From Mucilaginibacter terrae (GTDB lineage: Bacteria; Bacteroidota; Bacteroidia; Sphingobacteriales; Sphingobacteriaceae), in NCBI RefSeq assembly GCF_031951985.1, contig NZ_JAVLVU010000001.1, positions 992,001 to 1,056,000 on the forward strand: a DNA stretch of 64,000 bases, in the 5' to 3' direction. A model generated the notes under the pieces. That model made no database searches. It was not told the DNA's origin and was given only the letters and a program-made list of their open reading frames with translations. The stretch's first letter is position 1. Each line of letters starts with the position of its first letter. Shown here piece after piece: positions 27,293 to 37,700 of this stretch. The position numbers and the translations under genes are program-made.

Positions 27293-29683
27293 ATGATTCA
27301 AAAGGTCTTTCAAAAATTCAAACGCCCCAAAGTATACATTCCCTCGGCTATCATGCTTATTGCCTTAATAGCCTTTTGGTTCTGTTTACCTAAGCCACTA
27401 TTCAACAGCCCTACATCGTATGTAATTGATGATGAAAAAGGCGAGCTGTTAGGCGCGGCCATCGCAGCCGACGGGCAATGGCGCTTTCCGTATGATGAGG
27501 TGGTGCCTGATAAATTCAAACAATGCATTATCACCTTTGAAGACAAGCGCTTTATGAGCCACCCGGGAGTTGATGCATTAGCGTTTGGCCGTGCCATCAG
27601 GCAAAACATAAAGGCCGGGCGGGTTAGTAGCGGCGGCAGTACTATTACCATGCAGGTGATCAGGCTGGCAACGCATCACAAGCGCAACATTGGCAATAAA
27701 TTGCTGGAGATGTTGATGGCCTTACGTTTAGATCTTACCTATAGTAAAAACGAGATATTGGGTTTGTATGCCAGTAATGCCCCTTTTGGAGGCAACGTAA
27801 TTGGATTAAATGCAGCATCATGGCGATACTTTGGCCGTAATCCCGATAAACTTTCGTGGGGCGAAATGGCTGCCATGGCCGTGTTGCCTAACTCGCCATC
27901 GCTGGTGCATCCGGGTAAAAACCGACAAACTTTACTTAAAAAGCGCAACTTGTTGTTAGATAAGCTTTACGCGCAGCATATTATCGACAAAAGCACAGCC
28001 GATTTATCTAAACTTGAACCCATGCCCGATAAGCCTTTACCGTTGCCCCAACAAGCCCCTCACCTGTTGGAACGGTTTAAGGCACAGTATCGGCACAAAG
28101 GCGAAACCGGCACACGTATAAAAACCACCTTAAAAGCCGAATTACAGCAGCAGGTGGCCGAAATATTGGAGCGCCATCACAGGGTGTTAAAAGCCAACCA
28201 GATCAATAACATTGCAGCGGTGGTACTGGATGTAGAAACCGGCGCAGCTTTGGTTTATGCAGGTAACATTTTCCACCCCGAAGATGCTAGTTTGGAGAGC
28301 AGTGTTGATGTGGTGAACGCGCCGCGCAGTCCGGGTAGCACGCTGAAGCCGCTTTTGTACGCATCCATGCTGCATGATGGCTTTATTTTGCCTAACACGC
28401 TTATTCCCGATATTCCTACGCAAATTGCCGGTTATCACCCCGAAAACTTTGATTTGGGTTACGATGGCGCCGTGCCGGCATCCCGCGCGCTGGCACGGTC
28501 GCTAAACGTGCCCGCCGTAAAAATGCTGCAAAAGTATAAGTACGAACGCTTTTACGAAGTGCTGAAAAAAACCGGCATCACCACCTTGAATCAACCTCCC
28601 GATCATTACGGATTATCGCTGATTTTGGGCGGATCGGAAAATACGCTTTGGGAATTGACCGGTGCTTACGCAAGTATGGCAAGGGTACTTAATCATTATA
28701 ACCAAACCAACCGTTACAGTAGTTTTGATTATCATTCGCCAGTTTATCAATCCTCAACAACAGCTTCCAAGCCCGACGAAAAAAACGGCTTGCTGGATGC
28801 GGCATCCATTTATTACACTTTTCAGGCGATGGAAGAAGTGATGCGACCAGGCGAGGAAATGCTTTGGCAACAGTTCACCTCCACCCAGCGCGTAGCCTGG
28901 AAAACGGGCACCAGCTTTGGTTTCAGGGATGGATGGGCCATTGGCGTAACGCCCAAATACGTGGTTGGAGTTTGGGTAGGCAATACCACCGGCGAGGGCA
29001 GGCCAAACCTTACCGGTATTGGTACGGCAGCGCCGGTACTGTTCGATATTTTCAGGCTGTTGCCGGTTACCCGTAACTGGTTTAAAGAACCCGACCAGTC
29101 CATGGTTAAAATTTCGGTATGCAGTGAGAGCGGTTTTCGTGCGGGCGAATACTGTGACCATGCACAGGACATGTGGGTGCCGGTAGGCGGACTAAAATCG
29201 CCGGTATGCCCATACCACCGTTTGGTACATTTGGATGCCACAGGAAAATGGCAGGTAACGGCCGATTGCGAATTGCCGGACCGGATAGTACACGCCAAAT
29301 GGTTTGTGCTACCGCCGTCGATGGAGTATTACTACAAAGCCCGAAACTACCGTTATAAACCACTCCCACCGTTTAGAGATGGTTGTGGTATTTCCGAAAA
29401 AACAAACCCTATGGAGGTGATTTACCCTAAGGATGATGCAAAAGTATACATCCCCATTGAGGCTGATGGTACCCGCGGCCGGATGGTTTGCAATGCGGCG
29501 CACAGCCAGCCACGGGCAAAAATTTTCTGGCATTTGGATGATCGGTATCTTGGACAAACACAGGACATGCACCAGATGGCCGTTGATGCTTCGGCAGGTA
29601 AGCACCTGTTAACCTTGGTTGATGGTGAAGGAAACACGGTAAAAGTGAGGTTTACGGTTTTGGATAAGGAGAAGAAAGAGTAA
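27293..29683 (+). CDS. pbpC: Penicillin-binding protein 1C
   Basis: Inner-membrane peptidoglycan synthase of the PBP1C class with glycosyltransferase and transpeptidase-like domains. 796 residues: a membrane anchor (about 14-33), the GT51 domain with catalytic E83 in FEDKRFMSHPGVD and SSGGSTITMQV, then a penicillin-binding domain with the SxxK motif S349-TLK and KTGTSFGFRDGW, and a C-terminal PBP1C-specific domain (about 700-796). Adjacency to an alpha-2-macroglobulin gene is the well-known pairing: the trap protects and PBP1C repairs breached cell wall. I start at the ATG at 27293 rather than the TTG two codons earlier. The palindromic repeat ends 8 bases upstream, so ribosome entry must occur at or beside its 3' arm. 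Confidence 0.95.
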   Translation: MIQKVFQKFKRPKVYIPSAIMLIALIAFWFCLPKPLFNSPTSYVIDDEKGELLGAAIAADGQWRFPYDEVVPDKFKQCIITFEDKRFMSHPGVDALAFGRAIRQNIKAGRVSSGGSTITMQVIRLATHHKRNIGNKLLEMLMALRLDLTYSKNEILGLYASNAPFGGNVIGLNAASWRYFGRNPDKLSWGEMAAMAVLPNSPSLVHPGKNRQTLLKKRNLLLDKLYAQHIIDKSTADLSKLEPMPDKPLPLPQQAPHLLERFKAQYRHKGETGTRIKTTLKAELQQQVAEILERHHRVLKANQINNIAAVVLDVETGAALVYAGNIFHPEDASLESSVDVVNAPRSPGSTLKPLLYASMLHDGFILPNTLIPDIPTQIAGYHPENFDLGYDGAVPASRALARSLNVPAVKMLQKYKYERFYEVLKKTGITTLNQPPDHYGLSLILGGSENTLWELTGAYASMARVLNHYNQTNRYSSFDYHSPVYQSSTTASKPDEKNGLLDAASIYYTFQAMEEVMRPGEEMLWQQFTSTQRVAWKTGTSFGFRDGWAIGVTPKYVVGVWVGNTTGEGRPNLTGIGTAAPVLFDIFRLLPVTRNWFKEPDQSMVKISVCSESGFRAGEYCDHAQDMWVPVGGLKSPVCPYHRLVHLDATGKWQVTADCELPDRIVHAKWFVLPPSMEYYYKARNYRYKPLPPFRDGCGISEKTNPMEVIYPKDDAKVYIPIEADGTRGRMVCNAAHSQPRAKIFWHLDDRYLGQTQDMHQMAVDASAGKHLLTLVDGEGNTVKVRFTVLDKEKKE

Positions 29684-29694
29684 ATAATTCCCTT

Positions 29695-30831
29695 TCAATT
29701 AGCACCTTTTACAGGTGCTACCCTCTCTAAAAAACGTTCTACCGCATAAGTTGACAATTGCCCGCCTGGTCCATTTAAATGATGATCAAACCCATGCGTG
29801 GCCCAAGGCAATTTTAGCCAGTAATGAGGAATATGATACTGTTGTAGCTTATCGCTTAATCGCCGGCTATGGTCGTAAGCAACCAAGGGGTCGTTTGCGC
29901 CATGAATAATTAGCGTAGGCACAGTTTGAGCGTTTACAAACTCAACCGGCGAGCTGGCTTTATAATTTTGCGGCACCTGCGGGTAATATCCGCCCAAATA
30001 ATTAGCCATCACCCGGCGCGAATCCATCACCAGCTTGGGAGCAGGCAGCGAGTACCCCCATACCATGTCGGCCGGGCCATAAAAATCGATCACACCTTTT
30101 ATTCCGGGCTCTTTTAGCGTGTAAGCCGCCAATAAAGCAATTTGTGCTCCGGCCGACCGGCCTACCAAAACAAAGTTGTTGGTGTCGATGCGCAGTTCAT
30201 CGGCATGCTTTTTTAAGTAAATTAACGCGGCACGCACATCTTCAACAGGTGCCGGATTGTGCCATTTGGGAGCCAACCTATAATTAATACTGGCAACCTG
30301 GTAGCCTTTACCAGCCAAAACAGTATTCAGTTCGGGTAATTGCTGGCTATCGCCGCTGCTCCATGAGCCGCCGTGTATTACAATAACGCAAGGGCGTTTA
30401 ACCTTTGTTTGGGCCGCGTAAAAGTCGAGCGTAAGGCTGATATCGGGATAATTTGCGTAAGTAAATGTTTTATAATTTAATGTAGCATCTTTTTGAAATA
30501 GCTTTGAAAATGTGAAGGGCTCTACTCTGTGGTCAGTTTGTAAATTCAACTCTTTTTCGATGTTTGACGGAAGTTGACGGGATATTAAATATGCCCTGAT
30601 AATTGGTGACATGAACATTCCCAAAGCCAATATACCGGTAAATGTGCCTACTATATTGTATTTCGATTTAATAAGCCCACCGCTTGTTAATATCACCAAC
30701 GTGGCGGCTATAAAAAGCAAACCGTACTCGCCCACCATAACCGCCAATAACCATAAATAATAGGCAGGCGCACTAATAAGCATAAGCAACGAAGCCAGAA
30801 ACAGTAAGAATAAAAATATTAAACGAGGCAT
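29695..30831 (-). CDS. Membrane-anchored alpha/beta-hydrolase (carboxylesterase/lipase type)
   Basis: 378 residues. Three hydrophobic helices cover about 1-85 (FLFLLFLASLLMLIS, YGLLFIAATLVIL, IVGTFTGILALGMF), followed by a periplasmic or cytoplasmic alpha/beta-hydrolase domain. The oxyanion motif is HGGSWSSGDS (153-162), the nucleophile S226 in GRSAGAQ, the acid D in HGANDPLV and the base H in THGFDHH. This is the BD-FAE/hormone-sensitive-lipase-like group that removes acyl groups from small esters or glycans. The substrate is unknown. It is convergent with pbpC (11 bases between stops) and divergent from the acylase gene. Confidence 0.82.
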   Translation of the reverse strand: MPRLIFLFLLFLASLLMLISAPAYYLWLLAVMVGEYGLLFIAATLVILTSGGLIKSKYNIVGTFTGILALGMFMSPIIRAYLISRQLPSNIEKELNLQTDHRVEPFTFSKLFQKDATLNYKTFTYANYPDISLTLDFYAAQTKVKRPCVIVIHGGSWSSGDSQQLPELNTVLAGKGYQVASINYRLAPKWHNPAPVEDVRAALIYLKKHADELRIDTNNFVLVGRSAGAQIALLAAYTLKEPGIKGVIDFYGPADMVWGYSLPAPKLVMDSRRVMANYLGGYYPQVPQNYKASSPVEFVNAQTVPTLIIHGANDPLVAYDHSRRLSDKLQQYHIPHYWLKLPWATHGFDHHLNGPGGQLSTYAVERFLERVAPVKGAN

Positions 30832-30939
30832 AAGTTGCTAAAATGGCTAAATTGTTTGATAGTAATAAACAATGCTGTTACAACTTAGCGGCTGTTGAGT
30901 AAATTTCTTACATTTCGGTCTGTTAAACCCTGCTCCTGC

Positions 30940-33150
30940 ATGAAAAAGTTATTGTTCGTTTCCCTATTAGGCTTACCGTTCATATCATCGGCACAAAAAT
31001 TTACCAAGGCCGAAATAGCCCGTTACATTGACCAGGCCAAACAGGTAACCATTATACGCGATAATTGGGGAGTACCGCACATTTACGGTAAAACTGATGC
31101 CAACGTTGTTTTTGGCTTGATGTATGCGCAATGCGAGGAGAATTTTAAAGGGATAGAACGCAACTACCTGTACCAGTTAGGCAAACAGGCCGAAGTTGAC
31201 GGCGAAAGCAACCTGTATACCGATGTGCAGTTGCAACTTATTGCCGATAGTGCCCAAGCTATTAAAGAATACAAAACCAGCGCACCAGCATTTAAAAAAC
31301 TTATGGATGCCTTTGCCGATGGCATTAACTACTACCTGTATAAACACCCCGAAACCAAACCCCAGGTACTTAAACATTTTGAGCCGTGGTACGCCCTCAT
31401 GTTTACCGATGGCAGCGTGGCGGCCACTATAACCGGCGGCATTACACTGAACGAAACCCGTAAGTTTTATGGTGATTCTACCGCGGCAAAATATGGTTCG
31501 GTACATGCCGACAAACCATTGAGCACTGAAGATCGCGTGTTTGACCGTGAGATAGGCTCAAACGGGTTTGCTATATCGCCTAAAAAATCAGCTTCGGGGT
31601 ATGCTATGTTGTACATAAACCCGCATGTGCCTTTCTATTTCAGGTCGGAGGTACAATTGGTAAGCGAAGAGGGTTTGAATGCTTACGGTGCGGTAACCTG
31701 GGGACAGTTCTTTATTTATCAGGGATTTAACGCGCATTGCGGTTGGATGCACACCAGCAGTAATGCCGACGTAGCCGATGCCTATGCCGAAAAGATTATT
31801 AAGAAAGATAATAAATGGTTTTATGAATACGATGACAAACTTAAACCCATTACTCAACGTGAATTAGTCATCAATTGCAAAAAAGGCGACAAAATTGAAC
31901 CCGTTAAAATAACCGGTTTTTATACCCATCATGGCCCCGTATTGGGTAGCCGCGATGGTAAATGGCTGGCCTTGAAAGCGAATAACCGCTCGTACGATGC
32001 CCTGTTAGAATCGTGGTTGATTACCAAGGCTAACACTTACGTCCAATATGTAAAGGCTATGGATATGCTGCAAAATGCCACTAATAATACTGTTTATGCC
32101 GATGACCAGGGCAATGCCGTGTTTTGGTATGGCAACTTTATGCCCAAGCGCAATCCTAAATTAGACTGGACTCAACCCGTTGATGGCACTACATCGGCCA
32201 CCGAATGGAAAGGTCTGCACCCGCTTAGCGAGATAGTACAGGTACGCAATCCGGCTGGTGGGTGGATACAAAATTGCAATGCTACACCATTTGCATCAGC
32301 AGGTAAATATAGCCCCGAGGCGGCTAAATACCCTGCTTACATGGCTCCCGATGGGCAAAACTATCGTGGTATAAATGCCGTAAAGCTGTTGGACAACAAC
32401 GAAAAACTCACCCTCGAGGGCATCATCGCCAAAGGTTACGACCGCTACCTGGCTGCTTTTGATGTGATACTGCCACCGCTGTTTAAAGCTTATGAACAAC
32501 CGGGCATGGAATATAAAGGCAATATAACCAGCGCTTTAGACCTATTAAAGAAATGGGACCGCCGGGCATCGGTAAACTCTGCGGCTACCACTTTAGGTGT
32601 TGAGTACGGCACTTTGTTGTTTGCCATGCTACCCCGCGCGGCATCATCGGAAGCAGGTACGTACCAAACCGAACGGGTTGAAAACCTGCTCAAAACCATA
32701 AAACCCGAACAATTTATACAGCTTTTAAACGAAGCCACCGAAAACCTCACCAAGCGTTACGGTACCTGGAATATAGCCTGGGGAGAAGTTAACCGCTACC
32801 AGCGCCCTGCCGATGGGGTTAGCTTTGATGATAACCAACCCAGCTTGCCTGCTGCTTCGGTAGCGTCAACTTTCGGGCAGTTGCCATCGTATGTGAGCAG
32901 GCCCATGAATAATTCAAAAAAACGCTATGGTTACTCTGGCAACAGTTTTATGGCTGCTGTGGAGTTTGGGCCGAGGGTGCGCGCCAAATCATTAATTACC
33001 GGCGGACAATCACTCAACGCCTCATCCAAACACTTTACCGACCAAGCTCAAATGTACCTCGACGGACAGTTTAAAGATGTTTTATTTTACAAAAAAGACG
33101 TTTTAAAGCATGCCGAAGCCACTTATCACCCCGGCGAGGAAAAGCAATGA
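30940..33150 (+). CDS. Penicillin acylase family protein (N-terminal nucleophile amidase)
   Basis: Exported amidase made as one precursor and self-cleaved into alpha and beta chains. Signal peptide at 1-20 (LPFISSAQ). TIIRDNWGVPHIYGKTDANV starts the alpha chain. The beta chain should begin at Ser207 in the GSNGFAISP motif, the catalytic nucleophile. QCEENFKGIERNYLYQLGK and the terminal YMDGQFKDV-like segment fit the aculeacin A/AHL acylase branch. 736 residues is normal. I start at the ATG at 30940 (KKLLFVSLLG); upstream codons from a TTG lack a plausible N-terminus. Possible substrates are acyl-homoserine lactones, N-acyl amino acids or beta-lactams; none is demonstrated by sequence. Confidence 0.9.
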   Translation: MKKLLFVSLLGLPFISSAQKFTKAEIARYIDQAKQVTIIRDNWGVPHIYGKTDANVVFGLMYAQCEENFKGIERNYLYQLGKQAEVDGESNLYTDVQLQLIADSAQAIKEYKTSAPAFKKLMDAFADGINYYLYKHPETKPQVLKHFEPWYALMFTDGSVAATITGGITLNETRKFYGDSTAAKYGSVHADKPLSTEDRVFDREIGSNGFAISPKKSASGYAMLYINPHVPFYFRSEVQLVSEEGLNAYGAVTWGQFFIYQGFNAHCGWMHTSSNADVADAYAEKIIKKDNKWFYEYDDKLKPITQRELVINCKKGDKIEPVKITGFYTHHGPVLGSRDGKWLALKANNRSYDALLESWLITKANTYVQYVKAMDMLQNATNNTVYADDQGNAVFWYGNFMPKRNPKLDWTQPVDGTTSATEWKGLHPLSEIVQVRNPAGGWIQNCNATPFASAGKYSPEAAKYPAYMAPDGQNYRGINAVKLLDNNEKLTLEGIIAKGYDRYLAAFDVILPPLFKAYEQPGMEYKGNITSALDLLKKWDRRASVNSAATTLGVEYGTLLFAMLPRAASSEAGTYQTERVENLLKTIKPEQFIQLLNEATENLTKRYGTWNIAWGEVNRYQRPADGVSFDDNQPSLPAASVASTFGQLPSYVSRPMNNSKKRYGYSGNSFMAAVEFGPRVRAKSLITGGQSLNASSKHFTDQAQMYLDGQFKDVLFYKKDVLKHAEATYHPGEEKQ

Positions 33151-33269
33151 TACGCCTCAATTTTTTCTTCTTAAAACCGCGAAATTACACGAAAAGTGCT
33201 CATTTTTCCATGATGTTTAATTTACTGTTTCATGAAACGTGTTGAACACTTGTAACGGATTGAACGATG

Positions 33270-33295
33270 ACCCGTCCTGAAAAAAGTTTACACTT
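33270..33295 (+). repeat. Left inverted repeat of the IS3 element
   Basis: Begins TGACCCGTCCTG and ends GTTTACAC. It is the downstream (OrfB-side) end. Confidence 0.8.
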
Positions 33296-33350
33296 TGTGT
33301 GGTTAATACTGTTATTGATTTACACTTTAAAGGTACGTACTAAAATAAGT

Positions 33351-34202
33351 TTACACAACATCCGCATACTGTTGCTTTACCGGGTAGTAATTCTGCCACC
33401 TTCGTTTGATCGGCCCTGTCAGCCTGTGGGCTTGTTCAGGTGTCATCATATCCAGGCTACTGTGCGGGCGCAGGGTATTATAGATAATAACAGCCTGCCT
33501 GATGCTTTGCCTGGCACTGCTGATATCTGCGTATCTTTCCTGCAATAGTTCCATCTTGAGGATCCCGTTAACCCGTTCTGCAATGGCATTGTCGCGCGGG
33601 TTACCACTTTGCGTCATGCTGATAGAGATCCCATTTTGCTTTAATAACTCCGTATATGCCCCGCTGCAGTATTGTATGCCCCGGTCCGAATGATGCACCA
33701 GGGGATGGTTTCCTTCCCGTTGCTTCAGTGCCATCTTTAAAGCCTGCAGGCAATTGTCCGTAGAAAGGTCATGGCTCATTGAAAAGCCAATGACCTTTCG
33801 GCTGTAAGCATCTGTTACCAGGCTCAGATAGGCAAAGCCTTCCCCCATGCGGATATAGGTAATATCGCTCACCCAAAGCTGGCCCGGACGGTCTATAACC
33901 ATCTCTTTTACCAGGTCCGGGTACTTCCTGAAGCGGTGGTAGGAAAACGTGGTGCGTGCATGACGGCGCTTCTGCCGCACCAGCAGCCCGCTTTCCCGTA
34001 ACAACACAAAGAATGCATCACGGCCTATAGCCGGCTGCAGCAGTGAAAACAGCTTCCTCGTCCCTATACGGGGTTGCTCCCTGCGGTAAGCCAGTACCTG
34101 CTGGACGAGCTCTTCCTGGCCGAAGCTCCGACGTTCCGTTGCTTTTAAATACTGATAATAAGCTTGTGTGCTGTAACCAAGCAGTCCGCACAGTTCACGC
34201 AA
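33351..34202 (-). CDS. IS3-family transposase OrfB (DDE catalytic domain)
   Basis: Integrase-fold transposase domain, 283 residues from a TTG at 34202; the working enzyme is probably the OrfAB fusion made by -1 frameshifting at 34250-34256. HTH_21-like start (YYQYLKATERRSFGQEEL), then the DDE core: D in LWVSDITYIRMGEGFAY, D in HHSDRGIQYCSG and E in NPRDNAIAERVNG, with the trailing YNTLRPHSSLDMMTPEQAH. All three acidic residues are intact. In the frame upstream of 34202 the sequence stays open to the slippery site, which is expected for the fusion. Confidence 0.93.
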   Translation of the reverse strand: MRELCGLLGYSTQAYYQYLKATERRSFGQEELVQQVLAYRREQPRIGTRKLFSLLQPAIGRDAFFVLLRESGLLVRQKRRHARTTFSYHRFRKYPDLVKEMVIDRPGQLWVSDITYIRMGEGFAYLSLVTDAYSRKVIGFSMSHDLSTDNCLQALKMALKQREGNHPLVHHSDRGIQYCSGAYTELLKQNGISISMTQSGNPRDNAIAERVNGILKMELLQERYADISSARQSIRQAVIIYNTLRPHSSLDMMTPEQAHRLTGPIKRRWQNYYPVKQQYADVV

Positions 34203-34225
34203 GCCACGTGAATGTGCCGTTATAC

Positions 34226-34531
34226 TTACTCCGACCGCCTGATGCCAGACTTTTTTCTGATGTTAGTGCCCAGCTCCTGATCTGCTATATCGATGATATT
34301 GTTCAACAGTTCGTTCCTTAAACGCTCCTTGCGCAGCAGCTCTCTGAGCTGTGCTACATCATCAGGCATGGACGTGTCCTGCTCTTCCTGGGTTTTTTTA
34401 ATGGGGTGCTCTTTTTTCACAATTCGATGGATAGTAGCCGCAGAGGTACTATACTTTTTGGCTAAGCTACGAAAACTTAGCCCGTGCGTGATCCGGTCAT
34501 GAAGGATCTTCGCTATCTGGCTCTTGTTCAT
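34226..34531 (-). CDS. IS3-family transposase OrfA (HTH protein)
   Basis: 101-residue DNA-binding subunit. The N-terminal helix-turn-helix reads FRSLAKKYSTSAATIHRIVK, followed by a Lys-rich linker and a leucine-heptad region (LRELLRKERLRNELLNNII) used for multimerisation with OrfAB. The gene runs through the slippery site and stops at 34226, leaving OrfB in the -1 frame. ATG start at 34531, just inside the right inverted repeat. Confidence 0.92.
   Translation of the reverse strand: MNKSQIAKILHDRITHGLSFRSLAKKYSTSAATIHRIVKKEHPIKKTQEEQDTSMPDDVAQLRELLRKERLRNELLNNIIDIADQELGTNIRKKSGIRRSE
34250..34256 (-). promoter_or_regulatory. Slippery heptamer for -1 frameshifting (OrfA to OrfAB)
   Basis: On the minus strand the sequence is A-AAA-AAG, read ATC AGA AAA AAG in the OrfA phase. 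Slipping back one base joins OrfA to the OrfB frame (VWHQAVGVSITAHSRGLREL). This heptamer is the classic IS3 signal. Confidence 0.75.
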
Positions 34532-34553
34532 GGTTACACTTTCTGTTTTTATT

Positions 34554-34579
34554 GTGTAAACCTTAGCCAGGACAAGTCA
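34554..34579 (-). repeat. Right inverted repeat of the IS3 element
   Basis: Reverse complement starts TGACTTGTCCTG and ends GTTTACAC. Lies 22 bases upstream of the orfA start and likely contains or abuts its promoter. Confidence 0.8.
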
Positions 34580-34772
34580 CGAGTTCAACACCTTGAACAC
34601 TGACAAGATGTGCAATTACCCAAGTTAAAAACCGGATTTAAAAATTGTGTAAAAAGCACATACTTCAACTTAAAGAAACAAAACAATTTGGAATATTATA
34701 AATAATATTACTAAGTTTAGTAACCAATTATTTACCGCTTATGTTACCGGGCAAAGTTCATTTGCTTTGCCT

Positions 34773-37700
34773 ATGGTAACATCATTGGTCGCATTTATAA
34801 TTTATATTATCAGGCTTATTTCAGGTATGCTGCAAGAGATTAATAATTATATCATAAACTTCGGCAAGCTGATTGACAATAGTTACTCGGGAATAACGCT
34901 GTTGAATAATAAACATAAGGTTATATACCGCAGCCCCTCGGCCGAGCGTATAACGGGTTGGGAAATATCCTCGCTGAGCAACCATTCCATAGATTACTTT
35001 GTACATGATGAGGATAAGCCCTTCATTAATAATCTTTTACATTATCTAAGCCATACTCCAGGTGCATCACAGCAATGCACATTCCGTTTAAAGCATGCGG
35101 GTGGGCATTATATATGGTTGGAGTGCACATTAACCAATATGCTTAACGAGCATGAGGTAAATGCCATCGTCTGCAATTTTATTGATGTTACAGAGAAAAA
35201 AGCTGCAGAGGAACTTTTAAAGAAAACCCTCCATGAATTATCAGCTTACAAAAAAGCGCTCGATGAGTCGTCCATCGTAGCCATAACCGACCAAAAGGGT
35301 ATTATCAAGCACGTAAATCAAAACTTTTGCAACATATCCAAATACCCGGTGCAGGAATTACTCGGTCAGGACCACCGCATTATTAACTCCGGGTATCATG
35401 ACAAGGCCTATATTAAAAACTTGTGGACTACCATTGCCAACGGTAACATTTGGAAAGGTGAATTGCGAAACAAGGCTAAAGACGGCTCCATATACTGGGT
35501 TGATACCAGCATAGTGCCGTTTTTAAACGCCGAAGGAAAACCTTACCAGTATGTAGCAATCCGCTCAGACATTACCCAGCGTAAGCTCAACGAAATAAAA
35601 CTGAAGCACACTTCCGAAAGTTTGATCCATTTGCTCGAAACCATATCCGACGGGTATATCAGTCTTGATAAAAACCTTTGCTACACCTACGCCAACCAGC
35701 AAATAGGCCAAATACTGAATATTAACCCTGCTGACCTTATAGGAAAATGTATATGGAATGTGTTTCCGCAGGCTGTGAATTCAGACACCTATCATTCTAT
35801 TAACAAGGCGCTTACTCAAAACGTGGAGGTAATTCATGAGGATTATTACGCACCTTTAAACCTATGGCACGAAAACCGCATATACCCTACCCCTGATGGC
35901 CTTTCGATATTTGTGCGCGATATTACCCAACGTAAAAAAGAAGAGCAGCACCTCAAGCTCCTCGAATCGGTGGTTACCAATACGTCCGACTCGGTTTTAA
36001 TTACCTCAGCCGAGCCCTTGAAAGAACCCGGTCCGCAAATTATTTATATAAACGAGGCCTTTACCAAAATGACCGGCTACACTGCTGATGAAGTGATCGG
36101 CCGGTCGCCACGGTTTTTACAGGGGGCCAAAACCAGTCCTGATGAGACATTACGCATAGCCAATGCCATGCAAAAAGGCATCCCGGTAAATGCTACTTTA
36201 CTTAATTACAAAAAAAACGGCGAAGAATTCTGGAATAGCTTTACCATTAGTCCGGTTAGTAATCAACAAGGGCAGATAACCCATTTTATTGCCATTGAGC
36301 GTGAGGTAACCCAATGGAAAAATAAGGAGCTGCAAAAAAATCTGCTGGCCGATATTAGCATGGCTTTTAACAAAGCTCAAAGCTTACCTCAAACACTGAA
36401 TGCCATTTTACAAAAACTGGCAAACTTTGGCAACCTGTGGATGGCCGAAGCCTGGCTGGTAAGCGCCGATAAATCAAAAATAAATCTCGAAGCCAGTTAT
36501 GCTGCCAATAACGCAGCCCATGAATTTTATAAGTACCACAACAATTTTAATAGCTTTAACAAAGATGAAGGATTACCGGGAAAAACCTGGCAGGCCCAAC
36601 GCATACTGCACTGGCAGGAACTCGCTACCCACCCCGATTTTTTGCGCCGCGAAGCCGCTTTACAAACCGGTTTAAATATGGCTTACGGCGTTCCGCTGGT
36701 GACAGGTAATGATGTTATTGGCGTACTGGTTTTAGGGTTAAACCACGATAAGAGCCTTAATGCAGCTTATATGGGCTTTTTTGAAAAATTCGGCAGCCAT
36801 TTATGCTTTGAAATTAAACGCAAGCAATTAGAAAATGAGCTAAACCAGATATTTAATTCGGCACCTGATGTAATTTGTATTATAGGGGCCAATCGCTCTT
36901 TTAAAACTGCTAACCCGGCTATGTGTACATTGTTGGAGTACAGCTACGATGAGATAATATCTAAACGGGTTGATGATCTTATTCATTCGGATGATTTAGA
37001 GCCAAGCAAAGCGCGTATACAGCACTTAATAAACAGCACCGATCTAACCTTATCTTATGAAAACCGGTATATCACCCGATCGGGTAAAATTAAATGGCTG
37101 TTATGGACGGCAACCAACAGTACCGAAAAAGACCGTATATTTTGCGTAGCCAAAGATATTACCGATAAAAAACAACTGGAAATTAACCGCATGCTGGCCA
37201 ATAAGGCCGTTAATGATGCCTTAGAAGAAAAGCGTACTATTTTAGAAAGTATTGGCGACGGCTTTTTTGCACTCGACCGTAATTGGACCGTTACCTACTG
37301 GAATAAGATGGCAACCAAAGGCTTAGGAATGGACAAGGAGGCAGTAATAGGTAAAAACCTTTGGGATGCTTTCCCGGCGGCCAGGGGAACGAAATCATGG
37401 GACATGTATCATGAAGTAATGGCAACCGGCCGTGCCGTGCATTTTGAAGATTATTATTTACCGCTTGATGCCTGGTATGAGGTGAGTGCCTACCCCTCGA
37501 CCGATGGTATTTCGGTTTACTTTAAAAACGTAACCGAGCGGGTTAATTACGTTAAAGCCATCGAAGCCAAAAACAAAAAGCTTACCGAAATATCATGGAT
37601 GCAATCGCACGTTATAAGGGCCCCCCTATCGCGCATTATGGGTTTAGTGCAACTGGTACAATCAGTTGGGTTTAAAGACGAAGAAAGTGGTGAAATACTC

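Larger units (their letters stand above)
33270..34579 (-). mobile_element. Complete IS3-family insertion sequence (1310 bp)
   Basis: Bounded by imperfect 26-base inverted repeats that start TGAC and both end GTTTACAC (left 33270-33295, right 34554-34579; 20 of 26 match). Both flanks carry CGA (33267-33269 and 34580-34582), a 3-base target duplication usual for IS3 elements. Two overlapping-phase genes on the minus strand code for OrfA and OrfB, and an A6G slippery site links them. Everything expected of a functional copy is present. The element looks more GC-rich than its neighbours and probably arrived recently. Confidence 0.93.

Noticed and set aside
28648..28656. AATACGCTT inside pbpC (another copy in reverse near 42961)
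   Set aside because: Lies within conserved coding sequence; counted as chance background for the island motif.
36080..36130. LOV photoreceptor domain in the PAS protein
   Set aside because: The flavin-binding Cys is replaced by Pro (GRSPRFLQG), so blue-light adduct formation is not expected.
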